This document shows, piece after piece, positions 1 to 10,920 of a stretch of DNA of 64,000 nucleotides (position 1 is its first letter; the number at the start of each line of letters is the position of its first letter). A program made the translations under genes and the position numbers. The stretch comes from Spirometra erinaceieuropaei (lineage: Eukaryota > Platyhelminthes > Cestoda > Diphyllobothriidea > Diphyllobothriidae): positions 3,616,357 to 3,680,356 of the forward strand of contig CACRXP010000002.1 in the NCBI GenBank assembly GCA_902702965.1, given 5' to 3'. Under the pieces are notes generated by a model. It ran no database searches, was not told the origin of the DNA, and worked only from the letters and a program-made list of their open reading frames with translations.

Positions 1-57
1 CCTCTTTACGCGTCAATCGCCTTCCAGGTCATCGATAGTTGTGAGTATACGAAATTA

Positions 58-1049
58 CAGGAGGTGGACTAACTCATGAAATGTCAACCGAAATTCCCAA
101 ATGCGTTTTCGTTTTGAAAAGATTACTTAAGTAGGGTTGTAAAACAGATCAGGATGCGGCGTAATTCTATAATAATTTCGTTACCTCAGGATGCCGACTA
201 TCGAACTAACGTCTTTCCGGATGCATGCAAAACTACACTCTGCAAAAATGACCACTTTGTTAGCACGCATTTTTCTCATTGATTTTCGCCGCCTTTAAAA
301 ATTCAATTATATTTCATGGAAAACATAAATAAAAACATTAATTCTTCTGCTCAATTGGTAGAAAACTAGTTCTTCTTTCAATTTTATACTCGAAGGAAGG
401 GTATAATTCGGTATTCAAAAACATTTCCAATTCCAGAATAATTTTGAACCAGACCTGTCGTAACACTTGCATTCAGGGTTTACAACCTACAGGCCGTGTG
501 TTTTCCGCGTACGGAAAACCATATATTTGTCTACGGTATTAAGAGGAAACCATATGGGGTTTATAAAACGCAGCAGTGGATTTGAGCCATATTGTTAACT
601 TTACAAGCCACATTCGTAAATGCAGAAACATGACATTTTATGAACGGTAATTTCATGATATTAAAAAATCGCACAATTAGAAGCTTTTTAAAAACTGAAC
701 TATGCACTTCCTTCGAGTATAAACTTGAAAGAAATAGTAGTTTTCTACCGAATGAGCAGAAAAATGAATATTTCTATTTATGCTTTCTATGAAAAATAAT
801 TGAATTATTAAGGGCATCAAAAATCAATGAGAAAATTGCATGCTACATAAGTAGTCATTTTTTGCAGAGTGTAGTTTTTGCGTGCAGCCGGAAAAAATTA
901 ATTCGATAGCCGGCATCCCGAGGTAATTGAATTATTATGCGATTATGCTGCATCATGATCTGTTTTACTACCCTACCTAAGTAATCTTTTCGAAACGAAA
1001 ACGCATTTCGGAATGTCGGTCGAGATTTCGTGAGTTAGCCCACCCACTG
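58..1049. mobile_element. Fold-back (long inverted repeat) element, subfamily A
   Basis: A ~990 bp element flanked by TA on both sides. The left end reads CAGGAGGTGGACTAACTCAT and the right end is its approximate reverse complement. The inverted arms continue inward for hundreds of bases (for example the AAATGCGTTTTCG block near 110 reappears inverted near 1000), leaving only a few hundred central bases less paired. No ORF is present. Termini and TA flanks resemble Tc1/mariner, so this is read as a non-autonomous MITE-like element mobilised by a transposase such as that at 41654-44229. Copies at 21838 and 27238 are the best preserved relatives. Confidence 0.85.
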
Positions 1050-1302
1050 TACCTTATGCTCGTTTGCTTGCTATAAGTAAACTGCGCAAATAAAAAGAGT
1101 TCTACTATTAAGGAAAGCAAAGTAGATCCGCCTCCAGATTGCTATGAAGACAGGATTCAGGCAGTAGGAAGGCTTTCTAGTTTCGTCACAGCGGAGGAGC
1201 AAATGCAGGAGTGTTGGATCGGTAAAATAAATACCAGGTGGTATATTCGAGCAGGAGAAAAACACTGGGATGACCATTTCTGGTGTATTGGGCGTCATAT
1301 GG

Positions 1303-1362
1303 ATGGCCGAAGACTGCTAATAAGGCAGAAACGGCCGCCCCAATCTCCCTTGTTTTTCCTCC
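1303..1362 (+). repeat. SINE body remnant
   Basis: A short stretch reading GCTAATAAGGCAGAAACGGCC followed by CCAATCTCCCTTGT matches the body of the tRNA-derived SINEs at 12.7, 14.5 and 42.9 kb. The tRNA-like head is not recognisable. The surrounding 1052-1924 holds no other gene I can support; small ORFs there overlap this remnant. Confidence 0.5.
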
Positions 1363-1540
1363 TGTCAGTCGCTGTGTCTACGTCCTGCAGAATTCTATGT
1401 CGAGACTCAAAGCACAACGGGAGGAGCAGGCCCCGTAACTCAATCAGTGAACGCAATTCTAACATAGTATACTTGAGTGTCACTTGTGACTAATCCTGTC
1501 CTTCCTCTGACCAAATAGGCGGTTGGAGATGTGTGCTATA

Positions 1541-1625
1541 CAGTTAGCGACCTAACTCATGAAATGTGTCGAAATTTACGAATGATTGCCAATCACTCGC
1601 AAATCGACACCATTTCATGAGTCCG
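1541..1625. repeat. Miniature hairpin resembling fold-back element tips
   Basis: Begins TA|CAGTTAGCGACCTAACTCAT and contains GAAATGTGTCGAAATTT, with an inverted match ending CACCATTTCATGAGTC about 60 bases on. It looks like two fold-back element tips brought together by a near-complete internal deletion. The right terminus is not well matched, so the boundary is uncertain. Confidence 0.4.
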
Positions 1626-1924
1626 ATTTCTATTTTAATTAAGAAAAAGTTAAAAAAATTAAAAAAATAAAAGAAATATTAAAGGCAGTGTTGCGTTGTT
1701 TAGAAATGCCGGTTTATTTTGAAAAGCGCAATATTTCGAAAACGTCAGAAATGGCTCTAATTTAGTAAACTTCGTTTTCAGATGCATAGAATGTATTCCC
1801 ATAGCAAAAACGAAGTAAATATGAAATTAGACATAAAACAACGTCTAATAATAGTGTTTTAGTGAAACTTACTTCTAAATATCGTTTAATAAGTAGTGTG
1901 ATTTCATATATGACGGTTTGTCAA

Positions 1925-3440
1925 CTGCCTACTTTCTGAGTTTAGATTCCAAAACAGTTGTCCAGGGTTTCGTGTTATCCTTGACTCGTTTAAAGTAAAT
2001 GAGATGGGATTCAACAAGAGAAACTGAATTTTGCTCGATTTCACCGATGACGACGTCGTAGGAACAAAAGTTTTCATAAGATGACATGCTGCAAGGCCGG
2101 TCGGGGCCTAATAAACTTAAATAGAACTGACAGGCTTGATCGTTAACGTACCATTTTGTGTTTGTGGAGAGAACTTTTCTTTCGTTAAATGAATACACAC
2201 TTCTCGTTCGTTTCGGATTACGCTGAGTTTCAGATCGTCCTCGAAATGTTGCTGAATACTTCATGATTTTCAGTGTTTTCACCCGATCTTCATAAAGACA
2301 GATCCTGAATTACCTGCCTGTTAAGGACTTTAAAATAAGATTATCCTTGAAGGCATTTACCGAATTAGTGAGTGTTTGGACGTTCCTGTTCATGAAGATG
2401 GTCGTTTGAGTCACATGTGAAGAGTCATTCGAACATCAAACTTCATTTTCGAGATAAATGGCTGTCCGCAACAAACGTCAGCAACAAATATGCCTTTGAG
2501 CAATAAAAAAATTTTCTTAATAAGTTACCTCGTTAGGAACTGCTTTATTACTGCACTCCGTTGACGGTTCTCTGTGTACTTTGTGTTTTTGCACGATGAG
2601 GCCAAGTAAAAATTTGACACTTTTGGCCGTTTCTTTCACGTTCCTAAACGATACTAATATTATTCTATACCAAATGTAAGAACAAGCCCTTCTCTATACA
2701 CTGAGGCCATTTCCACTATTTTTGCTCGCTTTTAGACTCTGGTATTCGAGTATGAATGCATGGCAGAGCACCCGTATAAATACTGATATTTTTCTGAAAC
2801 TATTAATTTTTTGCTCGTTCTTTTTCTGAATAAGGTATGCACAGAAGCTAAACAACACGACAGGTAGTGTGTCATATTTTTAAAGCTGGAAATGATCATT
2901 CCGTGGTGGTCATCTGTGTGACATTAGGCAGAATTTTCCAAACGGCGAAAAACGAAGGAATCCCTATCTGCGTTATTACTGCACTTTAGGGCACCATGTC
3001 GCACAGATCTGCTCATTTGACATTTAGAAATTGATAAAACCTCTGGTTTTCTTTAAATAACCTTTGTGTTAACGGACTGATTACTGCGGTTAACATCGGA
3101 CATGAAATAAACTTTCAAGTCCGGCTAAGTCTGTTTATTAAAACCCCTTTGAGGTTAAATGACCATCCTTGCAATGAGAAAGTCGTTTAGATGCGTAACT
3201 GGAGTCTAGGACATGCAGTAGCATAGGAACTTGCACGAATATATTTCAACGTCCATCTTCACTAAAATTTACTGATATTTTACTTGATATAATTACGTAA
3301 ACAGAATTTCTGCACAAGAAAAGGGCATTTTATTGAAGGAAGTGGATGAGCGAACAAAATGCTCGACGTTAAATACGTCCAGAAATTCTCTCATCAGTTT
3401 CCGCTATCAGATTTCACAAGATAGGTCACGTACTGTAAGT
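1925..3440 (-). repeat. Unassigned dispersed repeat R, copy 1 (with a coding-like segment)
   Basis: Read on the minus strand this shows patchy similarity in the same order to 31300-32712 (+) and, over a shorter stretch, to 51690-51880 (+). Matching landmarks include the block around GCAGTAATAACGCA (2970s), the block TTCGGTAAATGCCTTCAA (2350s), CGATCTGAAACTCA (2230s) and GAAATCGAGCAAAAT (2030s). A 117-codon ORF at 1929-2282 (-) lies inside; copy 2 has the equivalent frame broken by stops, which suggests the shared ancestor was protein-coding. No domain is recognised. It may be a piece of an unclassified retroelement. Confidence 0.6.
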
Positions 3441-4929
3441 ATGCTCCGCATAACCTTTCTGCGATGTTATAGACACTAAGTCTCTTACAGTAGCCTACAT
3501 TAGCTACCCTCAGTGTTGGTGTAAATGCGACCCCGCACGCTTCCTGATTCGCCGAATGATCGTTCAGCTGTGTGCTACAACTTTAGGTCTGATCTTTCTT
3601 TGCTGATGGTTGTCTCTAGATGTCTGTTCATAATCATGCTATTAGGAATATCTCCAATTTCCCGCTCAAACAAACTGATGTGGAAATTTCAAGGGATGGA
3701 ATCACCGGAAGGAGACGAATAGACAGTTTCAACTTTAATCAAAGCCAGACAGGAAACCTCGCCTATAAAGTGCATGGTCTGTGATGAAAAGGTTTACCCT
3801 ACCGTGAGGAGCTTTGCTAATCACTGTTCCTTACTGGTCTCCTTCCTGGAAACCTGATCAGACTTTTTAATTTGGGGGAGGGAGGGAGGAAGAGAAGGGG
3901 GAAGTGCATTCATATTTTGAAGGAGACAAATATTTCTGCTATAAACTCGCCAAACTCTGCGGTCTAACACAAACGAAAAGATGTCACGAGAATTTAATTC
4001 CCTTCAAGGACGAGCGACCGTAGTCAGTGGGCAGCCTTACAGCAGCGAAGGAGAAAATTCAGTCACAGTCGTCCCAATACCAGATTCCTGCCTTAGAACA
4101 GAAGATTGCCAAGGGGAGAAAGAAAAGCATGCGGCCTATTTTCAACGGCCGGTCACTATCAGAGTCAGATGACGGTCACATCAACATACATCGGAAGCAG
4201 CTAAAGGAAACGGTAAGGTATTCTCGGGTATTTCGAAGGCATACGCCTACGTTACATTGTGATTAAAAGAAAAATTAACTTTAGTACAGACTGTTTTAAA
4301 TCAGATGGCAACACACTGACGTAAATACCGATTCTACACACGAAGATATTGATCGCCATGACGCCATGATGGGATATTTAACTGCCTGAATCGACATTAG
4401 AGATCCACTCAGTGGCAATGATGTGAAGTAGGGCTGTTTTCTCACCTTAACCACCCTAAGTCTTGTTTTCTGGCATGAAAATTGACGTCCACTAAGAGGA
4501 CTGATCAAGCATCGACATAAATTATAGAACCGATGAAAAGCTATTTAAAAGCCAGAAAGTGCATAATAACATAAAAGTCTCAGGGGCCAGACCACAGGTG
4601 AAAAGCATATGCTATGAAGAGAAGAGCTTGACGAAAATGGTAATGTTCTCACGAACTAACGAGTTAGATCTCACGAGCCCTCACTCTTAAAGGCAGCAAG
4701 TAAAACTGAGCAGTAAATAATATAGAGATTCTGAACGTTAAGTAACCTGACAACTGAGCCCGACAGCAAAGTAGGCCGGCAAGGCGGGTTCTTCAGGTGT
4801 GTTGTTTTCCGCCCCATTCAAACAAACTATCCGGGCAAAGAAAACGGGACTAAATTGTCAAAGGCAAAATTAGTCCGGTACCTCACCACAAGCTCTCCGT
4901 CATTGGATGCGTCGACTTCGGGCTAACTA
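3441..4929. other. No gene recognised
   Basis: Only short ORFs (up to 79 codons) without recognisable motifs. A purine-rich tract lies at about 3870-3905. I see no repeat family shared with the rest of the window here. Confidence 0.5.
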
Positions 4930-5104
4930 CGATAGATGACTTAACTTGTGGAAAGTCAACCGAAATTGTGAATTGTATTTTCGATTATAGGTGATTACAT
5001 AGGTTGGATTTTAATGTTAATTATCGTTCAGCAAAAGTGCAGGATATTTCAGCCACGCTTTGAATGAACATTTTTTCATATTGATCCAACTGTGAAAAAC
5101 TCGG

Positions 5105-5185
5105 CGACTCGGTGGGATTCGAACCCATGCAATAAGGATAAGGCTTTAGTACAGCCAACGCTCTAGCCACTTGAGCTACGAGGCC
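5105..5185 (-). tRNA. tRNA-like gene, left copy (possible Ser-type, anticodon read as ACT)
   Basis: On the minus strand: acceptor GGCCTCG, TA, D-arm GCTC-AAGTGGCTA-GAGC, anticodon arm GGCT-GTACTAA-AGCC, a 13-nt variable region, T-arm around GGGTTCGAATCCCA. The best 7-nt loop gives anticodon ACT with T33; the long variable region and T-arm resemble a serine tRNA. The 3' acceptor strand is CGAGTCG, leaving two mismatches, so this copy is less intact than the one at 5548. An A5 run at 5095-5099 (T5 on the minus strand) is a possible Pol III terminator. It may be a pseudogene or SINE head instead. Confidence 0.55.
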
Positions 5186-5547
5186 CCGCCGGACGATTCG
5201 AGTTTAATCACATTTGGGTCAAGTTTACCCGCCCAACCTACTGCAACGTCTGGAATCCACCAAATCTGATACAGTAAGTTGACTTCTCAAACAGGATTTC
5301 CTAAGTAATTCACCTAGAATCCACTAGATGACTACCAGGCTCACGTAATTCCTAGGTATTTCGGCAGATTTTGAATACCCATGAATTACGTGAGCCTGGT
5401 AGTCATCTAGTGGATTCTAGGTGAATTAATTAGGAAATCCTGTTTGAGAAGTCAACTTACTGTATCAGATTTGGTGGATTCCAGACGTTGCAGTAGGTTG
5501 GGCGGGTAAACTTGACCCAAATGTGATTAAACTCGAATCGTCCGTGG

Positions 5548-5628
5548 GGCCTCGTAGCTCAAGTGGCTAGAGCGTTGGCTGTACTAAAGCCTTATCCTTA
5601 TTGCGTGGGTTCGAATCCTACCGAGGCG
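5548..5628 (+). tRNA. tRNA-like gene, right copy (possible Ser-type, anticodon read as ACT)
   Basis: Same 81-nt design as the inverted copy at 5105-5185: A-box region TAGCTCAAGTGGCTAGAGC, B-box GGGTTCGAATCC, D-stem GCTC/GAGC, anticodon stem GGCT/AGCC with loop GTACTAA, 13-nt variable region, T-stem GTGGG/CCTAC. Acceptor GGCCTCG pairs with CGAGGC at six of seven positions. A T7 run follows at 5634-5640. The anticodon stem is only 4 bp, and the ACT anticodon is unusual, so function is unproven. Confidence 0.6.
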
Positions 5629-5633
5629 CCGAG

Positions 5634-5640
5634 TTTTTTT
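5634..5640 (+). terminator. Pol III terminator-like T7 run
   Basis: Seven T residues beginning five bases after the tRNA-like gene at 5548-5628. The inverted copy has T5 in the equivalent place (5095-5099 on the minus strand), consistent with both units once being Pol III transcribed. Confidence 0.5.
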
Positions 5641-5880
5641 ACAGTTGGGTTAATATGAATTATTCAAAATCTGCCAAAATACCTATGAATTCCTTGAGCC
5701 TGGTAGTCATCTGGTGGATTCTAGGTGAATTACTTAGGAAATCCTGCTTGGGCAGTCAACTTACTGTATCAGATTTGGTGGAATACTGGCTTTTAATGAA
5801 CATTTTTTCGCCCGCATGCGATAACCACACTCGGTAAAAATGACAACTTAATTACCATTATTTTATCCTCAGTGCAAAGC

Positions 5881-7159
5881 GTTTTCAATTCTCACACGCT
5901 GAGGGAGATCTTACTTTCCGTTTTCCTGTCAAGAGGATGCTATCTGGAGCTCATAAACCTTACAGTATGTATATATATATAAAAATGTATACGTATAGAT
6001 CATGTATAATTCAAAAGCAGCATTAATGAATTCGCAAAAACGACGCCAGTTGAAAAAACGTTTCACTTTCTGTTACTCATGAGCTTTTTTAAAAGGGTGA
6101 AAAAAGGGTTTTTAGTGCCAGAAAACGTTCACTTTAAGACGGACTTTTATCGCCTTTAAAATTTCGTTCAAACTTTACTACCACTGCGACAGTTCGGTGG
6201 CGGGTCATAGGGCATGAATATCTGACGCGAACGCCTCGAGTGATTATGCCGGCAAATATAACCGGCTTTATCCCGGTTTCATGGTATAAGGGCTTTCAAT
6301 GATCTTATTCGCTCCTACTCAGTCGCCGGGCCGGCAGTCTGGATAAAGGCTGTGTAGACAGCGTCAGAATTGCGCTCTCTGTGAACTCGAGTTGCCATGG
6401 TGCGAGAAAAGCCTGCACGTGTATCCGTCGTGGGTGTCGTCTTAATTTTGCTAAGGGCACGCCAACTAGCCAACCAGGCGAGACCCGGGTCGGTCGTTCC
6501 CCGCTCTCGCCGCCCGTTCGTCAGCACACTGCCCGGCCCTTACCCGCAGTTGCCAACAGCGCTGAAATCCTCACCTGATGGGACTTGACCACATCCCACT
6601 TCAAATGAATCATTTGTACAGCACCTCTCTATTTCCTTGTGTTCGTTATTTTCCACTTTTGCAACTCTATCCACTTGTTTATTGTAAGATAGACTTCATG
6701 CACTAAAAATCCCTTTTCTTGCTGTATTCCTGTTTGCATGTCTAATGTGGTGTTTAACAACTCTGTCCAGTGTTACATAATCGGAAGTCTACCTTGGGTG
6801 ATCTGTTCGCCCGAGTGTGTGCTACCCTCGACGTCATTGGCCGCTTCAGACCAACGTCGATAGACGCCTACATAACCTAGTGAAACAATACGCTTTCAGG
6901 AGTCTAGCACACATCTAGACCATGCAAGCTGTTGTGATCTGTTCAACAGACAGCCAGCTACCTACAACTGACCCAGTGGACAAAAATAGATCCACTGTGT
7001 TGCTGGTGATCTAAATTGGAATGTTGAGGAATGTTTTTTGGGGCAAAATCAGTGAATAAATAGCCTTCAACGATTGGTGTGAGTTCCCAAAATTTCAGAG
7101 AAGCCTGTGGCTCCAATATGAATGAAATAAAGGACTTTGCTGACAGGGTGTTCGAAAAG
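5881..7159. other. Non-coding; GC-rich island at about 6310-6600
   Basis: A (TA)n-like stretch lies near 5970. From 6310 to 6600 GC content and CpG frequency rise sharply (runs such as GTCGCCGGGCCGGCAG and CCGCTCTCGCCGCCCG), and ORFs are open on both strands for 60-70 codons, as expected of GC-rich DNA. No protein family is recognised. It could be a promoter island or an unidentified repeat. The rest shows nothing I can name. Confidence 0.4.
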
Positions 7160-7640
7160 TCGGCAAGCCAGACGTAGGTCCCCGACTCAAGTAACAGGAC
7201 ATTTGACCCGACGACAGTTCGATCGTCGTTATCGACAATGTCCACCGTGTGCTTCACAGTAAGGTGAGCGCAGGGACGGTGACTTGTGAGCGATTTAGTT
7301 TGCAGTGAATGCAGACTTGCATAGTATCTACCACACTCACTCCTCCCCCACCACCTGGGCCCGGTGTCAAGACAGAGTCAAGAAGACCGGGGGAGGGGGG
7401 AGGACGCAGGCGGATGGCCCGGCCGAACCCGCACAGTGGCGCTCCACATCCCCCGGTCCGTGTAGCAAATGACCAGGTTTTTGACCAAAAACAACAGTGG
7501 GGGGGGGGGCAACAGGGGTCCCAGTGTGCACAAAGTTTTCCGGTAACCGGGTCTGCCACCACACCCAAATGCTCCATAACACACCGAATTCGAGTGCAAG
7601 ACTCGGGTCACCCCTGTCGTAGGTTTGGGGATGGTTGACT
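7160..7640 (-). repeat. Dispersed GC-rich repeat C, copy 1
   Basis: Shares ordered blocks with 12935-13325 (same orientation) and, inverted, with 21170-21580 and 25355-25625. Shared landmarks: GACAATGTCCACCGTGTGCT, GACGGTGACTTG, GACTTGCATAG..CTACC, CTCCTCCCCCACC, GTCAAGACAGAGTC and a CCCGCAC..TCCACA block. It contains a G10 run at 7500. ORFs of 77-129 codons in both strands are by-products of the GC-rich sequence; no protein domain is seen. Element class unknown. Confidence 0.65.
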
Positions 7641-8253
7641 GGTGTCAGCAAATCAGCCAGAGATGGGCGTTCCGGTCTCCTTCTCGAAAAATTAGAAAAA
7701 TATGTTAGATGAAGCCACGAGCTCGGCCTTACACAAATGCGCAGTCCCTTCATCAAGAGACTGCCAAATGACCGGCCAAATATGCCTAGGATGGCTAAAC
7801 CAAACTGTCATTGGCATCGCAACGTTTCCTAAATTCGCATACTGTTAAATTACTACGGAATACTTGCGAGAGACGTGGACCAACAACAAACAGCCGGTGA
7901 AAACTGATTTCTCCTATTTCCTCAAGTTCATAGTTACTTTAACCACTAACACCATTAGTAAAATGGTTTCGTTTTTCCCAGAACTTAAAAGGAGGAGAAA
8001 TGAGACATCAAGGTTTCCGTAAAACTTGGCTTGCGCACGCTTTGTATATGATACATAATTTGCCAGTTAGCGACTAAATATGCCATGCAAAGTCCTTGGG
8101 CCAAATTTACCAACAAATTGATACCACTAGGCGCCGATTGAGAGCACATCTGGTATGCTTAAACGGTTGTAATGAACGGTCCGTTTAAAAGCAATTAAGA
8201 AGGCCGATCGTGTTTTAGGGAACTCCAAGGCGATGGGTATGAACGGCAAGCTA
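7641..8253. other. No gene recognised
   Basis: Ordinary AT-biased sequence with no long ORF and no repeat shared with other parts of the window that I could see. Confidence 0.4.
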
Positions 8254-9085
8254 CAGTAGGTGTGCTAACTCATGAAATGTCACGAGTTAGCACAGGGAAA
8301 TCCCTTTAACGCAAAATCCGCCCAAACTACGTTTCCCAAAGTCTTTCGGCGATGAAAAACGACTGCTCTTAAAAGAAGACATAGATGAGTTTCAAAGCAA
8401 TATTTACAAGCGCATCAATAATTAATTTTCACTAAAAACTAGAAGTTCAGAAAATAGCTACATTAAAATCGCTTAAATGCGGCTAACTATAAGGGTACGT
8501 AATAATGGGAACGCATGAACTGGGGGAGAATAATGAAAAAATAATAACAAGTATAGAAGATCAGCACTTTTTTGATTGTTGATCTGCATTTATAACTACA
8601 CAAAGTCTTTTAGATATGGAGATGGCCAGGTCGTCTATAGAAGATTGTTTAATGTGATTACCTAGAAGAAATCAAGCTTTCCTTGCATTGAAAGTTTTGC
8701 ATTCGTGTTGTGCCAATGTCTTTTGATAAATGTGAAAGGAATTTTGATAGGTTTCAGATTCGGGCCGTTGGCAGAGATTAAAATAGTCTGGAGGACACAC
8801 GCGGAGAGGCCGGCTATTGTCTAATAGTCAGCTTACGGCTGAAAGCGTTATTCAATCGATACTTATCTAGGGCGATGGGCAGGTGCATTGTCGTGCAAAA
8901 TTATGGTATCCAGTCGGCTTCCTTCCCAATGTGGACGAACATCTTGCTGTTGGTGGTGTCCGTAGTCGACTACCAGACTGTCAGCTTCCCGGCTTTAATA
9001 GACATCCAAACCATTAGCCATCGGTAAAAAAATACAATACGCTCATATTTTGACCACGACATTTCATGAGTTAGACCACCTGATG
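8254..9085 (-). mobile_element. Tc1/mariner element, internally deleted
   Basis: Flanked by TA (8252-8253 and about 9086-9087). The left tip reads CAGTAGGTGTGCTAACTCAT and is immediately followed by an inverted repeat of itself (GTCACGAGTTAGCACAG), the same tip-hairpin found at the 3' end of the element at 41654-44229. The right tip contains CATTTCATGAGTTAGACCAC. The inside holds the C-terminal half of a transposase on the minus strand, so the N-terminal part has been deleted. Confidence 0.75.
8560..9035 (-). pseudogene. Tc1/mariner transposase, C-terminal half, decayed
   Basis: Minus-strand translation gives, in pieces, RWLMVWMSIKAG, STTDTTNSKMFV, LDTIILHDNAPAHR, VLQTILISANG, IKRHWHNTNAKLSMQGKLDF and SSIDDLAISISKRL, with stops and shifts between. 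Each piece lines up in order with the transposase at 42228-43919. HDN supplies the second catalytic Asp. Where Tc1 transposases have Glu in PDLNPIE, this copy reads NLKPIK. No start or N-terminal DNA-binding domain remains. Confidence 0.75.
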
Positions 9086-9983
9086 TAGTAGATCAGACTT
9101 CGAAAACGCATGAGTAAATAGTTGAAGAGAAAGATGAACACGGTTAGTCCCAAGTTAGTACCATTAACTGCGCTAGTGTTTTGGGAAAAATTCTCGGGTG
9201 TATTTCTTCCTTCTAACTTGAGCAAGCGGCAAATGGACTGCATCTAACGGTGCTTCGAAATTGGGGGAGTTTTGTATGCTTTTTCGTGTGCCAACCGTAG
9301 AATTCTACCAGTTTAAATTGTCTCTCACCACGATCAACGCCTATCTCGAAAGTACATGCAAAATTCGACTGCGCCGAGAGCTGCTGGCTTGCATTGGCGT
9401 TCTACTGACCCTCGTGATTCCATTCTTTGGGAATTTGTGATAATTAAACTGCTCCCTTTAATTAATTTTGATGTGATAAGTACACGTGATACGTTAAACG
9501 AATTGAACCTTTTACATATGAAATCCAACCGAAAGTTCACTGAAACCAAGCGCAACGAAAACCCAATAGCGCTAAGATACGGTTGAAATGGAAACTAAGA
9601 AAGAACCCTCTATTCAAAGAAAGAGGCCGTTCTGATGGTTCTCAAATCAAAAGTTATCTCTTAAGGTACTTTATTGCCTACAGTCTAACTAACATAAGCG
9701 TGGGAAAACGGAAGACTGTCCGGAAGACGGGGACTATTTAGGTGAAATACACTGAGACTTGTTTTTACAAATATCTAGGATGACTTTAGAAGCGGAGATA
9801 GTTGGCACAAATCTGAAATATGGATTTTTTGCGGGCTCGCACTCCTTAGTTTATGAAGTATCATAGAAAAACAGAAGTTCACTGTGACTTCACTGAATGA
9901 CTAATTTACTTTTTAAAAAACTATAAGTTTTTACTCTCTTGACTCGAATTGGTACTGAATTTCGGCCAAAACGGTCAACCGTA
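9086..9983. other. No gene recognised
   Basis: Short overlapping ORFs on both strands near 9334-9586 have no recognisable motif. No known repeat was seen. Confidence 0.4.
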
Positions 9984-10920
9984 CAGCATCCAGTCTACCC
10001 CAATAAGTGTTAACTGAAATTCTAAAATATGTTCTCAGTTAAAAGGGTTTACTTGGACGAGATAACAATAATGATTATAGGGCAACATGATCCTAAAACA
10101 ATTCAGTCATGCCAGGATGCTGACCTATGAATGCGATTCTTTTCCATTCCCCGTAAAAACCACACTCGACAAAAAATGACCCCTTAAATATTATGAGATT
10201 TTCCATTGATTTTTGATGTCCTTATGAACACAAATACATCTTGTGAGAAGTGTGCACAAAAAATATTTTTTCTTGAGTTTATTCAACATCAGTTTACGTC
10301 CTCTTCAGTTTGTTGTTCAAGGAAGGAGGCATTCGGGTTTTTAAAATTTTTTCGTGTTTTCCAAAAAAATTAACTTCCATACCACTGGCGGCGTTGCTTT
10401 AAATTCTAGGTAGTGTCTGCTCTCCTGTCCGAAGTATTACTTTAACATCGGCCCCAATGTTTATTTCACCTAGAATTTAACGCAAGGCCACCTTCCCTAC
10501 ACTTTTCAGTTTTCGAATAATTTAAAACCCAAACGTCAGTAGTATTTGCGTCCAGAGTTTCAAAGCTACGTACTATATATCCTTCTATTAGCATAAGACT
10601 TGTGGAAGACCCGAGTTACTACCTAATGATTACAAGAAATAATATTTTTGTGCACGTTTTCTATAACATATGCTTGTGCTTGTAAGGACATCGAAAAAAG
10701 CGGGAAAAATTCATACCAATTATGTTGTCATTTTTATCAACTGTGGTTTTTGCAGGCGGATAAAAAATCTTATTCGGGAGCCGGAGTCCTCGCATAGCCG
10801 GAATATCCAAGAATTATGTTGCCCGGTTATCAATATTCTAGCCTTACCTAGACAATGCCATCTAATTGAAAGTATGTTTCCGAATTACGTTTAAAATTTC
10901 TCGAGCTAGGCCAGATACTG
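9984..10920. mobile_element. Fold-back element, divergent
   Basis: Starts after TA at 9982-9983 (CAGCATCCAG) and continues with a degenerate left arm (TAACTGAAATTCTAAAATAT). The right arm contains the inverted counterpart ending near GCCAGATACTG at 10920. Arm similarity is clearly lower than at 21838 or 27238, suggesting an older copy. The centre includes a second, imperfect inverted repeat around TTTAAATTCTAGG (about 10400) and CCTAGAATTTAA (about 10470). Confidence 0.6.

Larger units (their letters stand above)
5063..5809. mobile_element. Inverted-repeat insert carrying two divergent tRNA-like genes
   Basis: The 15-bp sequence AATGAACATTTTTTC occurs at 5063-5077 and 5795-5809, and similarity may extend a few bases outward (GCTTTKAATG). 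Between them lie two copies of a ~260 bp unit in inverted orientation, centred near 5351-5383, each ending outward with an 81-nt tRNA-like sequence. To the right of the plus-strand tRNA the 5' spacer begins again (about 5655-5786: GAGCCTGGTAGTCATCT, GATTTGGTGGA), so the right side is a truncated tandem repeat of the same unit. The direct repeat looks like a target-site duplication made when the block entered the host fold-back element. Confidence 0.7.
4930..5880. mobile_element. Fold-back element, subfamily A, interrupted and right-truncated
   Basis: Left arm starts after TA at 4928-4929 (CGATAGATGACTTAACTTGT) and runs to about 5077. The element resumes at 5795 with the expected internal sequence (GCCCGCATGCGATAACCACA) and fades near 5880 without its right end. 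The gap between is filled by a tRNA-bearing insert flanked by a direct repeat of AATGAACATTTTTTC. Confidence 0.65.

Noticed and set aside
57..1051. CRISPR-like or bacterial explanation for regularly recurring palindromes
   Set aside because: The repeats are ~1 kb, dispersed, TA-flanked and lie among SINEs, LINEs and PLEs, which indicates a eukaryotic transposon family; there are no short repeats with unique spacers.
7254..7756. Overlapping ORFs of 77-129 codons on both strands
   Set aside because: They arise from GC-rich repeat C, with proline and glycine runs from homopolymers; no conserved frame among copies.
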